Shown: positions 32,010-42,178, numbered from the stretch's first letter. The stretch is DNA of 64,000 nucleotides from Micromonospora sp. MP36 (GCF_008119785.1 NZ_VSFA01000025.1:1-64000); one strand, 5' to 3'. Notes: generated from the sequence alone by a model not told the origin. Program-made: numbers and translations.

Positions 32010-32978
32010 ATGCGCGAGGTCGATATCGCCGTGATCGGCGCCGGTCCGGCCGGGCTCTTCGCCGCGTACTACGCCGGGTTCCGCGGACTCTCCGTGGCGG
32101 TGGTCGACGCGCTGCCCGAGCCGGGCGGGCAGGTGACCGCCATGTACCCGGAGAAGCTCATCCTCGACGTCGCCGGGTTCCCCACCATCAAGGGGCGGGA
32201 GCTGGTGGCGAACCTGGTCACCCAGGCCGCGCCGTTCCACCCCGAATACCTGCTCGGCACCCGGGCGGAGAAGCTGTCGTACCTCGACGGGCGGCCGGTG
32301 CTCGGCCTGGCCGGCGGCGAGCAGCTGCACTGCGGCGCGGTGCTGGTGACCGGTGGCCTGGGCAGCTTCACACCCCGGCCGCTGCCGGTGGCCGACAGCT
32401 TCCTGGGCACCGGGATCGTCTACTTCGTACCGCAGCCGGCCGAGCTGGCCGACCGGGACGTGGTCATCGTCGGCGGCGGCGACTCGGCCTTCGACTGGGC
32501 CGTGACGCTCCAGCCGATCGCCCGCTCGGTGACGCTGGTGCACCGGCGGGAGAAGTTCCGCGCCCACGCGTCGACCGTCGCCCGGGTGCGGTCGCTGCCC
32601 GTCCGCGTCGTGGTCAACGCCGAGGTGACCCGGTTGTATGGCGAGGAGCAGCTCACCGGCGTGGACTTCACCGTGCGCGGCGGCGCGGCGGAGACCCTGC
32701 CGGTGGACACCCTGGTCGCGGCCCTCGGCTTCACCGCCGACCTGGGCCCGCTCGCCGAGTGGGGGCTGCAGCTGGACCGCCGGCACATCCTGGTGAACAG
32801 CGCGATGGCCACCAACCTGCCCCGGGTCTTCGCGGCCGGCGACATCACCGAATATCCGGGCAAGGTCCGGCTGATCGCCACCGGCTTCGGCGAGGCGGCC
32901 ACGGCGGTGAACAACGCCGCGGTGGCCATCGACCCCACCGCCCACCTCTTCCCCGGCCACTCGTCCGACGGCAGTTGA
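32010..32978 (+). CDS. Thioredoxin-reductase-like ferredoxin/flavodoxin--NADP+ reductase
   Basis: A 322-residue flavoprotein of the YumC/TrxR-type FNR family: AVIGAGPAGLFAAYYAG binds FAD, LPEPGGQVTAMYPEK is diagnostic of this FNR group, VVIVGGGDSAFDWA binds NADPH, and FAAGDITEYPGKVRLI is the C-terminal FAD motif. The CxxC of thioredoxin reductase is absent, which supports electron transfer to ferredoxin over disulfide reduction. It stands alone. Confidence 0.9.
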   Translation: MREVDIAVIGAGPAGLFAAYYAGFRGLSVAVVDALPEPGGQVTAMYPEKLILDVAGFPTIKGRELVANLVTQAAPFHPEYLLGTRAEKLSYLDGRPVLGLAGGEQLHCGAVLVTGGLGSFTPRPLPVADSFLGTGIVYFVPQPAELADRDVVIVGGGDSAFDWAVTLQPIARSVTLVHRREKFRAHASTVARVRSLPVRVVVNAEVTRLYGEEQLTGVDFTVRGGAAETLPVDTLVAALGFTADLGPLAEWGLQLDRRHILVNSAMATNLPRVFAAGDITEYPGKVRLIATGFGEAATAVNNAAVAIDPTAHLFPGHSSDGS

Positions 32979-33036
32979 GTCCCGATCCCCGCCGGAGCGT
33001 GGCCTGATCGAGACCGGCCGACGCCACGGTGGACGG

Positions 33037-34674
<1,638 letters not shown>

Positions 34675-34732
34675 CCGTGCGGCCGCCGACGCCACCTCAG
34701 GTCCGCCACCGCCGCCTCGAACGCCCGTCGGG

Positions 34733-35419
34733 TCAGGGCAGGCCGATGAGGTCGGCCATCAGGGCGGTCTGGTGGTCGAAGTGCTCGTCGCGGTGCGGGA
34801 TGACCCCGTTCAGCCGTCCGAACAGCTCGAAGCTGATCAGCCCGAAGAGCTGCGTCCAGCCGGCCAGGCCGCGGGCCAGCAGCGGCTCCGGCAGGCCGGG
34901 GGAGAAGCCGGCGGCCAGCTCGGCGAGGTCGGCGCGGACCGGCTCGGGCAGCTCCTCGTCGGGCGGGCTGAGCCGGCCGTCGGCCAGGCCGTCGCGGAGG
35001 ATGCCGACCAGGGCCAACGGGGGTCGGCTCGCCGGGGCGACGGTGTCATCGGGGGCCGCGTAGCCGGGGACCGGGCTGCCGTAGAGCAGCGCGTACTCGG
35101 CGGGGTGGGCCAGCGCCCAGGATCGGGCGGCCCGGCAGGTGGCGTGCCAGCGCCCGCGCAGGTCGGCCCGGTCGACCGCCGCGTCGGCCGCCTCCACCGC
35201 GTCGCCGAGCGCGTCGTACGCCTCGAGGATCAGCGCGGTGAGCAGGTCGTCCCGGCTGGGGAAGTAGCGGTAGATGGCCGAGGAGACCATGCCCATGTCG
35301 CGGGCGACCGCGCGCAGCGAGAGGTTCGCGCCGTCGGTGGCGAGGTGGCGACGGGCCACCGCCTTGATCTCGTCGATCATGCCGGCGCGTACCCGGGCGC
35401 GGAGCGAGTGAGCGACCAT
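34733..35419 (-). CDS. TetR family repressor
   Basis: A 228-residue regulator: an N-terminal HTH (LSLRAVARDMGMVSSAIYRYFPSRDDLL) and a long helical ligand domain of the WHG/TetR_C_33 type. ATG 35419 is preferred; the open frame extends further but would cover the operator. It is divergent from the epimerase gene, and the region between carries two near-identical palindromes, so it probably represses both itself and that gene. The ligand is unknown. Confidence 0.9.
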   Translation of the reverse strand: MVAHSLRARVRAGMIDEIKAVARRHLATDGANLSLRAVARDMGMVSSAIYRYFPSRDDLLTALILEAYDALGDAVEAADAAVDRADLRGRWHATCRAARSWALAHPAEYALLYGSPVPGYAAPDDTVAPASRPPLALVGILRDGLADGRLSPPDEELPEPVRADLAELAAGFSPGLPEPLLARGLAGWTQLFGLISFELFGRLNGVIPHRDEHFDHQTALMADLIGLP

Positions 35420-35458
35420 GCACCCACTCTGCCATGGATGAGAGCGCCAATCAAAACA

Positions 35459-35473
35459 GAGAGCAGTGCTCTT
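35459..35473. promoter_or_regulatory. TetR operator copy 1
   Basis: GAGAGCAGTGCTCTT is a palindrome centred on G35466 with 6 of 7 arm positions paired. It touches the TTGACA -35 element of the epimerase promoter and lies 40 bp upstream of the repressor start. Confidence 0.7.
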
Positions 35474-35500
35474 GACAGTGGGCGGCGCGGGAGTCATGCT
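35472..35500 (+). promoter_or_regulatory. Promoter of the epimerase gene
   Basis: TTGACA (35472-35477), a 17-bp spacer and CATGCT (35495-35500). The -35 is a perfect match; the -10 is weak. The promoter lies between the two operator copies. Confidence 0.5.
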
Positions 35501-35514
35501 GGGTGCGACCTCGC

Positions 35515-35529
35515 GAGAGCAGTGCTCTC
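35515..35529. promoter_or_regulatory. TetR operator copy 2
   Basis: GAGAGCAGTGCTCTC is a perfect 7-bp-arm palindrome, 56 bp from copy 1 centre to centre. It lies just downstream of the predicted transcription start. Confidence 0.75.
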
Positions 35530-35562
35530 GAAACGGATCCCTGCTTCGAAGGGTGGCCCTCC

Positions 35563-36492
35563 ATGGCCCTGCACGTGATCGTCGGCGCCGGACCCGTCGG
35601 CTCCGCCACCGCCCGTCTCCTCGCCGAGCGGGGCGACCGGGTGCGGGTGGTGACCCGCCGCGGCACCGGACCCGAGCACCCCGCGATCGAGCGGGTCGCC
35701 GCCGACGCCGCCGACGCCGCCCGGCTGACCGTGCTCACCGAGGGCGCGGTCGCGCTCCACAACTGCGCCAACCCGGCCTATCACCGGTGGCCGGTGGACT
35801 GGCCGCCGCTGGCCGCCGCGCTGCTCACCGCCGCCGAGCGGACCGGCGCAGTGCTCGCCACCGTCGGCAACCTCTACGGGTACGGCCCGGTCGACGCCCC
35901 GATGACCGAGGCGACCCCGCCCGCCGCGACCGGCACCAAGGGGCAGGTGCGGAACCGGATGTGGGCCGACGCGCTGGCCGCGCACCGGGCCGGCCGGGTG
36001 CGGGTCACCGAGGTACGCGGCTCCGACTATCTCGGGGTCGGCGGCACCTCGCTGGCGATGATGGTGCTGCCCCGGGTGCTCGACGGACGGCGGGCCTTCC
36101 TGCCGGTCGACTGGGACGCCCCGCACACCTGGACCTACATCCCGGATGTCGCCCGTACCCTGGTCGCCGCCGCGACCGACGAGCGGGCCTGGGGACGGCC
36201 CTGGCACGTGCCCAGCGGGCCGGCCGTACCGATGCGGGACCTGGCCGCCCGCGCGGCGGCCCTGGTCGGCGCGCCGGCGCCGAAGCTGACCCGGATGCCC
36301 TACCCGGTGCTCTGGCTCGGCGGCCTCGCCAACCCGATGGCCCGTGAGCTGCGGGAGACCGCCTACCAGTTCGACCGGCCGTTCGTGATGGACTCCTCCG
36401 CCGCCACCGCCACCCTGGGGATCGAGCCGACCCCCTTGGACGTGGCGGTGAAGGAGACGGTCGCGGGGCTGCGCGGCCGGTCGGGGCGTTGA
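35563..36492 (+). CDS. NAD(P)-dependent epimerase/reductase-like SDR protein
   Basis: A 309-residue extended-SDR protein: VIVGAGPVGSATARLLAERG binds the cofactor, and the VGNLYGYGP region holds the Tyr that replaces the usual YxxxK. The HNCANPAYHRWPVDWPP loop is typical of a subgroup often found beside TetR regulators. The reaction is unknown. ATG 35563 is preferred over an upstream frame that would begin inside the operator. Expression is probably induced when the divergent repressor leaves its operators. Confidence 0.8.
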   Translation: MALHVIVGAGPVGSATARLLAERGDRVRVVTRRGTGPEHPAIERVAADAADAARLTVLTEGAVALHNCANPAYHRWPVDWPPLAAALLTAAERTGAVLATVGNLYGYGPVDAPMTEATPPAATGTKGQVRNRMWADALAAHRAGRVRVTEVRGSDYLGVGGTSLAMMVLPRVLDGRRAFLPVDWDAPHTWTYIPDVARTLVAAATDERAWGRPWHVPSGPAVPMRDLAARAAALVGAPAPKLTRMPYPVLWLGGLANPMARELRETAYQFDRPFVMDSSAATATLGIEPTPLDVAVKETVAGLRGRSGR

Positions 36493-36511
36493 GCGGGGGC
36501 CCTGCTCAACG
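36487..36511. terminator. Hairpin holding both convergent stop codons
   Basis: CGTTGAGC (36487-36494) pairs with GCTCAACG (36504-36511). The TGA of the epimerase and the TGA of the DMT transporter lie in opposite arms, so 13 bp serve as the whole intergenic region. Confidence 0.65.
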
Positions 36512-37507
36512 GCGAGCGCTAGAAGGAGCCCCTGCTTGCAGGCGCGGCGGCGGGCCCAGCGCGGCGATGAGGACCGCGACCAGGGTCAACGCCGCGCCGA
36601 GCAGGGTGGCCGGCCCGGGGTGCGAGGCCGCCGTCGGCAGAGCCACGTCCAGCAGGACCGCGCCGACGATCTGCCCGGCGATGGTGGCCAGGCCGAGCAG
36701 CAGCACGCCGGTGAAGCGGACGATGGCGGCGGCGAGCGCGATGAACACGATGCCGATCGGGCCACCTACATAGAGCCAGGGCTCGCTCGGCAGGGCACCG
36801 GCCGGGCGGCCGCGGACCGCCACCTCCACCGCGAAGGTGGCGAGCAGCGCGGCGGTGCCGACCGTGAAGTTGACCAGGGTGGCGGCCAGGGCGCTGCCGG
36901 AGGCCCCCCGGACCCGGCCGTTCACCGCCTGCTGCCAGGCGATCCCGACCCCGGCCGCCAGCGGCAGCAGGGCCAGCGCCAGGGCGCGCTGGTCGCCGAG
37001 CCGGCCGCTCACCGCCAGCAGCACGGCCAGCACGGTGAGCGCGGCGCCGACCAGCCGGTTCGGGGTGACCGGCTGGCGGCCGGTCGGGCCGATGCCGGCC
37101 CGGTCCACCAGCAGGCTGCTGCCGGACTGGCCGGCCACCACGGCCACGGTGAACACGGCCACCCCGAGCGTGCCGATGGTCAGCCCCTGGGTGGCCACCA
37201 GGAAGGCGCCGCACACCCCGCCGAGGCACTGCCACGGTCGCAGGGAGCCGTCCCGCAGCGCCGCCCGGAGGGCGGCCAGCCCCCGCCGGCCGCCCGGGGT
37301 GGCGGGGATCAGCACCAGCAGCACCAGCAGGCCCAGGCCGAACGAGACCACCGCGGCGGCGATTCCGTCCGCCAGGCGTACGCCGAGCTCGCCGTTGATC
37401 CGGGACTGGACGGCCACCGCGACCCCCGAGGCGGTGGCCAGCCCGACACCGGCGATCCGCCGCGTGGTCGGCAGCGTGGGGGGCGCCGCCGTCCCGGTCG
37501 TGGTCAC
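36506..37507 (-). CDS. DMT family transporter (YdcZ/DUF606 type)
   Basis: A 333-residue membrane protein with about ten helices in two repeats (NGELGVRLADGIAAAVVSFG and a matching GASGSALAATLVNFTVGT), the two-domain form of the YdcZ family. The substrate is unknown. GTG 37507 overlaps the glpX stop as GTGA, so it is co-translated with the gluconeogenic phosphatase. Confidence 0.85.
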   Translation of the reverse strand: MTTTGTAAPPTLPTTRRIAGVGLATASGVAVAVQSRINGELGVRLADGIAAAVVSFGLGLLVLLVLIPATPGGRRGLAALRAALRDGSLRPWQCLGGVCGAFLVATQGLTIGTLGVAVFTVAVVAGQSGSSLLVDRAGIGPTGRQPVTPNRLVGAALTVLAVLLAVSGRLGDQRALALALLPLAAGVGIAWQQAVNGRVRGASGSALAATLVNFTVGTAALLATFAVEVAVRGRPAGALPSEPWLYVGGPIGIVFIALAAAIVRFTGVLLLGLATIAGQIVGAVLLDVALPTAASHPGPATLLGAALTLVAVLIAALGPPPRLQAGAPSSARR

Positions 37508-38535
37508 TCCTGCTCGGCCAGGGGTCGTCCGTCGAAGTCGACCGCCGAGTAGAGGGCGAGCTTCTCCAGCCGGTGGTACGAGTCGATCACGCGGATCGTG
37601 CCGCTCTTGGAGCGCATCACGATCGACTGGGTGTACGCCCCGCCGGCCCGGTAGCGCACGCCGCGCAGCAGGTCGCCGGAGGTCACGCCGGTCGCCACGA
37701 AGAAGCAGTTGTCCCCGGTGACCAGGTCGTCGGTGAACAGCACCCGGTCGAGGTCGTGCCCGGCGGCGATCGCCTTCTCCCGCTCCTCGGCGTCCTTCGG
37801 CCAGAGCTTGGCCTGCATCATGCCGCCCATGCACTTGAGGGCACAGGCCGCGGTGATGCCCTCCGGGGTGCCGCCGATGCCCATCAGCACGTCGACGTCC
37901 GACTCGCCACGGGCGGCGGCGATGGCGCCCGCGATGTCGCCATCGGAGATGAGCCGGATGCCCGCCCCGGTACGCCGGATCTGCTTCACCAGGTCGTCGT
38001 GGCGGGACCGGTCCAGCACGCAGACCGTCACCTCGGCGGCGTCGGTGCCCTTGACCTTGGCGATCCGGCGGATGTTCTCGGCCACCCCGGCGTTGATGTC
38101 GACCACGTCGGCGTACATCGGGCCGACGGCGAGCTTCTCCATGTAGAAGACGGCGCTCGGGTCGAACATCGCGCCGCGTTCGGCGACCGCGAGCACCGCG
38201 AGCGCGTTCGGCATGCCCTTGCTCATCAGGGTGGTGCCGTCGATCGGGTCGACCGCCACGTCCACCTCGGGTCCCGTCCCGTCGCCGACCTCCTCACCGT
38301 TGAAGAGCATCGGGGCGTTGTCCTTCTCGCCCTCGCCGATCACCACGACCCCCCGCATCGGGATCGAGTTGATCAGCTTGCGCATGGCGTCGACGGCTGC
38401 CCCGTCACCGCCTTCCTTGTCGCCCCGGCCGACCCAGCGGCCGGCCGCCATCGCCGCGGCCTCGGTGACCCGGACCAGGTCGAGGGCGAGGTTGCGGTCG
38501 AGGTTCTGCGGGGTCCGCGTCCTGGTGGTTGTCAT
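37504..38535 (-). CDS. glpX: Class II fructose-1,6-bisphosphatase
   Basis: A 343-residue metal-dependent phosphatase that makes fructose-6-phosphate, the committed gluconeogenic step. Metal and substrate residues are in GEGEKDNAPMLFNGEEVG and VAVDPIDGTTLMSKG; DRSRHDDLVKQIR and GIGGTPEGITAACALKCMGG are GlpX-specific. ATG 38535 has GAGGAGG upstream. It is divergent from the DUF4245 gene, as in mycobacteria (Rv1099c/Rv1100), and followed by the overlapping transporter gene. Confidence 0.96.
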   Translation of the reverse strand: MTTTRTRTPQNLDRNLALDLVRVTEAAAMAAGRWVGRGDKEGGDGAAVDAMRKLINSIPMRGVVVIGEGEKDNAPMLFNGEEVGDGTGPEVDVAVDPIDGTTLMSKGMPNALAVLAVAERGAMFDPSAVFYMEKLAVGPMYADVVDINAGVAENIRRIAKVKGTDAAEVTVCVLDRSRHDDLVKQIRRTGAGIRLISDGDIAGAIAAARGESDVDVLMGIGGTPEGITAACALKCMGGMMQAKLWPKDAEEREKAIAAGHDLDRVLFTDDLVTGDNCFFVATGVTSGDLLRGVRYRAGGAYTQSIVMRSKSGTIRVIDSYHRLEKLALYSAVDFDGRPLAEQE

Positions 38536-38693
38536 CACGGATTCCTCCTCGCGACGTTGCGGGGTGGACCGGCGGATTGCGGCCGTGCCGCCGCCGGCTT
38601 TGTCGCTGATCCTCACACGATGACAGCTCCCGCGCCGGGCCGGGGCGGAGGAGGCCAGGATCACGTCACCCGGACGGCTGCGAGAATGGACGG

Positions 38694-39386
38694 GTGGAAG
38701 CCGCACAGCCTGCCGATCGTGTACCGACCGACGTCACCCCGCCGGACGGTCAGCCGCCCGTCCGGTCGACCGCCGGGCCGAACCAGACGTCCGGCGAACC
38801 GGCCCTCGTGGCGTCGGGCGGGGTCTCGCCACTGGCCGCCACGGGAGAACACCCCGCGCCGCCCGCCGGTAAGGACCGGGCGCGGTCCGAGCGGTCGCCC
38901 CGGGACATGGCGCTCTCGCTGCTGGTGCTGCTGGTCCCGATCGCGCTGCTGCTCGCCTTCTACCGCGGCGTCCTGGGTGGGGACGAGCCGGCCGCCGTCG
39001 ACCCGGCGCCCGCCGTGCAGCAGGCCCGGGAGGCGGGTGCCTTCCCGGTCAGCTCGCCGGAGGGGTTGAGCTCGGGCTGGCGTACGGTCAGCGCCCGCTA
39101 CCAGGCCGAGGCGGGCGGCGCGACGCTGCGCATCGGCTACGTGACCCCGGAGGGGCGCGGCGCGCAACTCGTGGAGAGCAACGTACCCGCCGAGAAGCTG
39201 CTGCCGGTCGAGCTGAAGGGTGGCCAGCCGCAGGGCCCCGCTGACCTGGCCGGCGTGAGCTGGCAGCGCTACACCGCCCGGAGCAACGAGCAGGCGCTCG
39301 TGCTGCTGGAACCGAACCGCACGGTGATCGTCGTCGGCGATGCCAGGGACAACGAGCTGCGCCAGCTCGCCACCGCCCTGCGCTGA
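38694..39386 (+). CDS. DUF4245 membrane-anchored protein
   Basis: A 230-residue protein: about 70 disordered Pro/Thr-rich residues, one helix (MALSLLVLLVPIALLLAFY), and an extracytoplasmic alpha/beta domain (SSGWRTVSARYQ ... VSWQRYTARS ... IVVGDARDNELRQLA). DUF4245 is actinobacterial and of unknown function, with a conserved position next to glpX. GTG 38694 has GAGAAT 6 nt upstream, near the leaderless pattern. Confidence 0.8.
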   Translation: MEAAQPADRVPTDVTPPDGQPPVRSTAGPNQTSGEPALVASGGVSPLAATGEHPAPPAGKDRARSERSPRDMALSLLVLLVPIALLLAFYRGVLGGDEPAAVDPAPAVQQAREAGAFPVSSPEGLSSGWRTVSARYQAEAGGATLRIGYVTPEGRGAQLVESNVPAEKLLPVELKGGQPQGPADLAGVSWQRYTARSNEQALVLLEPNRTVIVVGDARDNELRQLATALR

Positions 39387-39393
39387 TCCAGGT

Positions 39394-39420
39394 GTGGGCG
39401 CGACGGCGTCCGTCGCCCAC
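39394..39420 (+). terminator. DUF4245 gene terminator
   Basis: GTGGGC-GACGG pairs with CCGTC-GCCCAC around a CGT loop (2-nt bulge), 8 bp after the stop. The distal arm starts a direct repeat (39410-39432 and 39448-39472) that copies CCGTCGCCCAC and CCGGCACGGGTC. The rest of the gap to 39651 shows no gene. Confidence 0.65.
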
Positions 39421-39651
39421 CCGGCACGGGTCTAGGCGGGACGACCTCCGTCGCCCACACCCGGCACGGGTCGTCTGTGCCGAACGGACAGGGATTGCCG
39501 AACCTCGCTTCCGGGAACAGAGGAGGACACGGGCCCGCCCGGTGGCGGCGACGTCGGCCGGACCGGGCTCGTGCGCCGGAGCTTGCATCACGGCTCCGGC
39601 GCCCCGCCTCCGGCACCTCCGTGGGCCGGACGACCCACCTGGAGAGTTCAC

Positions 39652-40488
39652 GTGAAGATTCGACGCTTCAGCGCGGCGGCCTTCGCCGCGGCACTGCTCA
39701 GCCCCGCCCTGGCCGCCTGCAACGACAACGGGACCGGCGCGGCGGGGACCTCCGCCTCCCCGACCGTCTCCGGCAGCGTCGCGCCCAGCGGTACGCCCGG
39801 CGACGCCAAGCAGGCCCTGCTCAACTCCACGAACGCGATCCGCGACGGCAACTTCCGGTTCAGCATGTCCGGCGCCGGCTCCACGGCCGAGGGGCAGGTG
39901 CACGAGCCGAGCCAGAGCGCGGAGATGCGGATGACGATCGGCGACCAGTCGTCGGACCTGATGATGAAGCTGGACCTGATCCACTACAAGCCGGACAGCT
40001 GGGTGAAGCTGGAGCTGGGCGGCAAGGCCGCCGGCAGCGTCCCCGGCGTGCAGAAGCTCAACCTCGGCAAGTACCAGCACCTCGACCAGACCCGGATCAA
40101 GGGCAACCGGGCCCTGGGCTTCGACTTCGACAAGCTCGACCCGGCCGGCAGCGCCGTGCTGACCCAGGGCATCACCGAGGTCCGGCAGACCGGCGAGGGC
40201 ACCTACGCGGGCACCGTCGACGTGTCCAAGGCGGCCGAGGCGGGCTCGCTCGACCCGGCCGTGATCACCGCGCTCGGGGCACAGGCGAAGTCGGTGCCGT
40301 TCACCGCGAAGGTCGACCCGCAGGGCCGGCTCAGCGAGCTGGTGCTGCAGGTCCCGGCCGCCGGCCAGAGCGCCGCCCAGGACATCCGGATCACCTACAC
40401 GGACTACGGCAACGCCAGCGCCGCTCAGAAGCCCCCGGCCGACCAGGTCGTCGAGGCGCCGCCGGAGTTCTACAACCTGTTCGACTGA
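39652..40488 (+). CDS. LppX/LprAFG-like lipoprotein
   Basis: A 278-residue lipoprotein with signal peptide and lipobox (LSPALAAC), then a Ser/Thr/Gly linker and one domain (QALLNSTNAIRDGNFRFSMS ... ADQVVEAPPEFYNLF) resembling the LppX_LprAFG family, whose mycobacterial members carry lipids or glycolipids across the periplasm. GTG 39652 has GGAGAG upstream. The match is by overall pattern, so the lipid role is inference. Confidence 0.75.
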   Translation: MKIRRFSAAAFAAALLSPALAACNDNGTGAAGTSASPTVSGSVAPSGTPGDAKQALLNSTNAIRDGNFRFSMSGAGSTAEGQVHEPSQSAEMRMTIGDQSSDLMMKLDLIHYKPDSWVKLELGGKAAGSVPGVQKLNLGKYQHLDQTRIKGNRALGFDFDKLDPAGSAVLTQGITEVRQTGEGTYAGTVDVSKAAEAGSLDPAVITALGAQAKSVPFTAKVDPQGRLSELVLQVPAAGQSAAQDIRITYTDYGNASAAQKPPADQVVEAPPEFYNLFD

Positions 40489-40493
40489 GGCTG

Positions 40494-40523
40494 GTGACGG
40501 GACGGCTCCGGCCGTCCCGTCAC
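40494..40523. terminator. Bidirectional terminator overlapping the xseB stop
   Basis: GTGACGGGACGG (40494-40505) pairs exactly with CCGTCCCGTCAC (40512-40523). The xseB stop codon is in the right arm. Confidence 0.75.
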
Positions 40524-40750
40524 TGCTCCGCCGCGCGCTGTCGGGCGGCGTCGATGCGGGCCCGGGCGCCGTCCAGCCAGCGCTGGCAGGTCTCGGCGAG
40601 CTGCTCGCCGCGCTCCCAGAGCGCCAGCGACTCCTCCAGCGACGTGCCGCCGGCCTCCAGCCGCTCGACCACGCCGGCCAACTCGGCGCGAGCCTGCTCG
40701 TAGCTGAGCCGCTCGTCCTTCTTCTCGTCAGTCATCGGGTTCCATTTCAT
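40520..40750 (-). CDS. xseB: Exodeoxyribonuclease VII small subunit
   Basis: A 76-residue helical subunit: LSYEQARAELAGVVERLEAGG, then SLEESLALWERGEQLAETCQRWLDGARARID, the typical XseB pattern. It binds XseA to form the single-strand exonuclease. ATG 40750 shares one base with the xseA stop (TGATG); ATG 40735 is an alternative start. Confidence 0.93.
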   Translation of the reverse strand: MKWNPMTDEKKDERLSYEQARAELAGVVERLEAGGTSLEESLALWERGEQLAETCQRWLDGARARIDAARQRAAEQ

Positions 40751-41970
40751 CAGCCGTCCACGGTCGCGGCGAGTTCGCCCTCGGCGAGGCGTACCCGCAG
40801 CGGGTCGCCCTTGGTCACCTCGGACGCGGCGCGTACCACGTGGCCGTCGGCCCGCTGGACGATCGCGTATCCCCGGTCGAGGGTCGCCGCGGGGGAGAGC
40901 GCGCGCAGCCGGGCCAGGGTGTGGCGCAGGTCGTCGGCGGCGGCGCCGAGCCGATGGTCCAGGCAGCGGCCGGTCCGGTCGCGCAGCGCGGCGACCTCGG
41001 CGGCCCGCTGGTCGACCATCACCTGCGGGCGGGCCAGCACCGGCCGGGAGCGCAGCAGGTCGAGGCGGTGCTGCTCCCGGTCGACCAGGTTGCGGACCGC
41101 CCGCTCCAGCCGGGACCGGGCCTGGCCGATGAGGCGTACCTCCTCGGTGAGGTCGGGGACGATCCGCTTCGCCGCGTCCGTCGGCGTCGAGGCGCGGACG
41201 TCGGCGACGTAGTCCAGCAGCGGCGCATCCGTCTCGTGGCCGATCGCGCTGACCACCGGTGTGCGGCAGGCGAAGACCGCCCGGCAGAGCGCCTCGTCGG
41301 AGAAGGGCAGCAAGTCCTCGATGCTGCCGCCACCCCGGGCGATGATGATCACGTCGATGGTCGGGTCGGCGTCGAGCACCTTCAGCGCGTCGACGATCTG
41401 CGGCACCGCGCTCGGCCCCTGCACCGCGACGTTGACCGTGCGGAACTCCACCGCCGGCCAGCGCCGGCGCGCGTTGGTCAGCACGTCCCGCTCGGCGGCC
41501 GAGGCGCGGCCGGTGATCAGGCCGATCCGCCCGGGCAGGAACGGTGGGCGACGCTTGCGGGCCCGATCGAAGAGCCCCTCCGCGGCCAGCAGCTTCTTGA
41601 GCTTCTCCAGCCGGGCCAGCAGCTCGCCGAGCCCGACCTGGCGGATCTCGTCGGCGCGCAGGCTGAGCGTGCCCCGGGCGGCGTAGAACTCGGGTTTGGC
41701 GTGCAGCACCACCCGGGCGCCCTCGCGCAGCTCGGGCGCGCCCGCGTCGAGCACGTCGCGGTTGGTGGTGACGGTGAGGCTCAGATCTGCCGACGGATCA
41801 CGCAGGGTGAGGAAGACGGTGGTGGCGCCGGGCCGGCGGCTGATCTGCGCCACCTGACCGTCCACCCAGACCCAGCCCAGCCGGGCGATCCAGGCGCCGA
41901 TCTTCTGGCTGACCACCCGGACCGGCCACGGCTCCTCGGACGTGCTCCGCTCCACCTCGCCCGTGCTCAC
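40750..41970 (-). CDS. xseA: Exodeoxyribonuclease VII large subunit
   Basis: A 406-residue catalytic subunit of ExoVII. The OB-fold N-terminus (about 15-110) is followed by the catalytic domain (ITGRASAAERDVLTNARRR, IIIARGGGSIEDLLPFSDE, TPVVSAIGHETDAPLLDYVAD) and a helical coil. It degrades single-stranded DNA in both directions. GTG 41970 has TAGGGT 6 nt upstream. It is divergent from ispH. Confidence 0.95.
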   Translation of the reverse strand: MSTGEVERSTSEEPWPVRVVSQKIGAWIARLGWVWVDGQVAQISRRPGATTVFLTLRDPSADLSLTVTTNRDVLDAGAPELREGARVVLHAKPEFYAARGTLSLRADEIRQVGLGELLARLEKLKKLLAAEGLFDRARKRRPPFLPGRIGLITGRASAAERDVLTNARRRWPAVEFRTVNVAVQGPSAVPQIVDALKVLDADPTIDVIIIARGGGSIEDLLPFSDEALCRAVFACRTPVVSAIGHETDAPLLDYVADVRASTPTDAAKRIVPDLTEEVRLIGQARSRLERAVRNLVDREQHRLDLLRSRPVLARPQVMVDQRAAEVAALRDRTGRCLDHRLGAAADDLRHTLARLRALSPAATLDRGYAIVQRADGHVVRAASEVTKGDPLRVRLAEGELAATVDG

Positions 41971-41976
41971 CCGCCC

Positions 41977-41982
41977 ACCCTA
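41977..41982 (-). promoter_or_regulatory. Leaderless -10 element for xseA
   Basis: TAGGGT on the minus strand lies 6 nt before GTG 41970. Confidence 0.5.
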
Positions 41983-42006
41983 CGGCCCGGGGCCGACACC
42001 ACCCGC

Positions 42007-42067
42007 GTCGATCATGAGGTTGGCGGCGGTGTCGATCTCCCGTACCGCCGCCAACCTCATGATCGAC
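42007..42067. repeat. 61-bp palindrome C (perfect arms)
   Basis: A 24-bp arm (42007-42030) repeats exactly inverted at 42044-42067 with a 13-nt loop. The ends read GTCGATCATGAGGTTGGCGG. It sits between the divergent xseA and ispH promoters, so it is not acting as a simple terminator here. Confidence 0.9.
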
Positions 42068-42172
42068 GGGTGCAAGCGGGCGGGCGTGCCCCGGGTGTGG
42101 TACGGCGGCGTCGGGTCGCGGTGGCGAGCTGGGGTCAGGCTCGCGGTCGCTGCCGGGGAAAAATCGGGCACG

Positions 42173-42178
42173 TACGAT
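42173..42178 (+). promoter_or_regulatory. Leaderless -10 element for ispH
   Basis: TACGAT lies 6 nt before GTG 42185, with no Shine-Dalgarno; it selects this start in a longer open frame. Confidence 0.55.

Noticed and set aside
39421..39651. Riboswitch (TPP, cobalamin or FMN) before the LppX-like gene
   Set aside because: GGAGGACACGGG-like stretches looked suggestive, but no core box of these classes could be matched.
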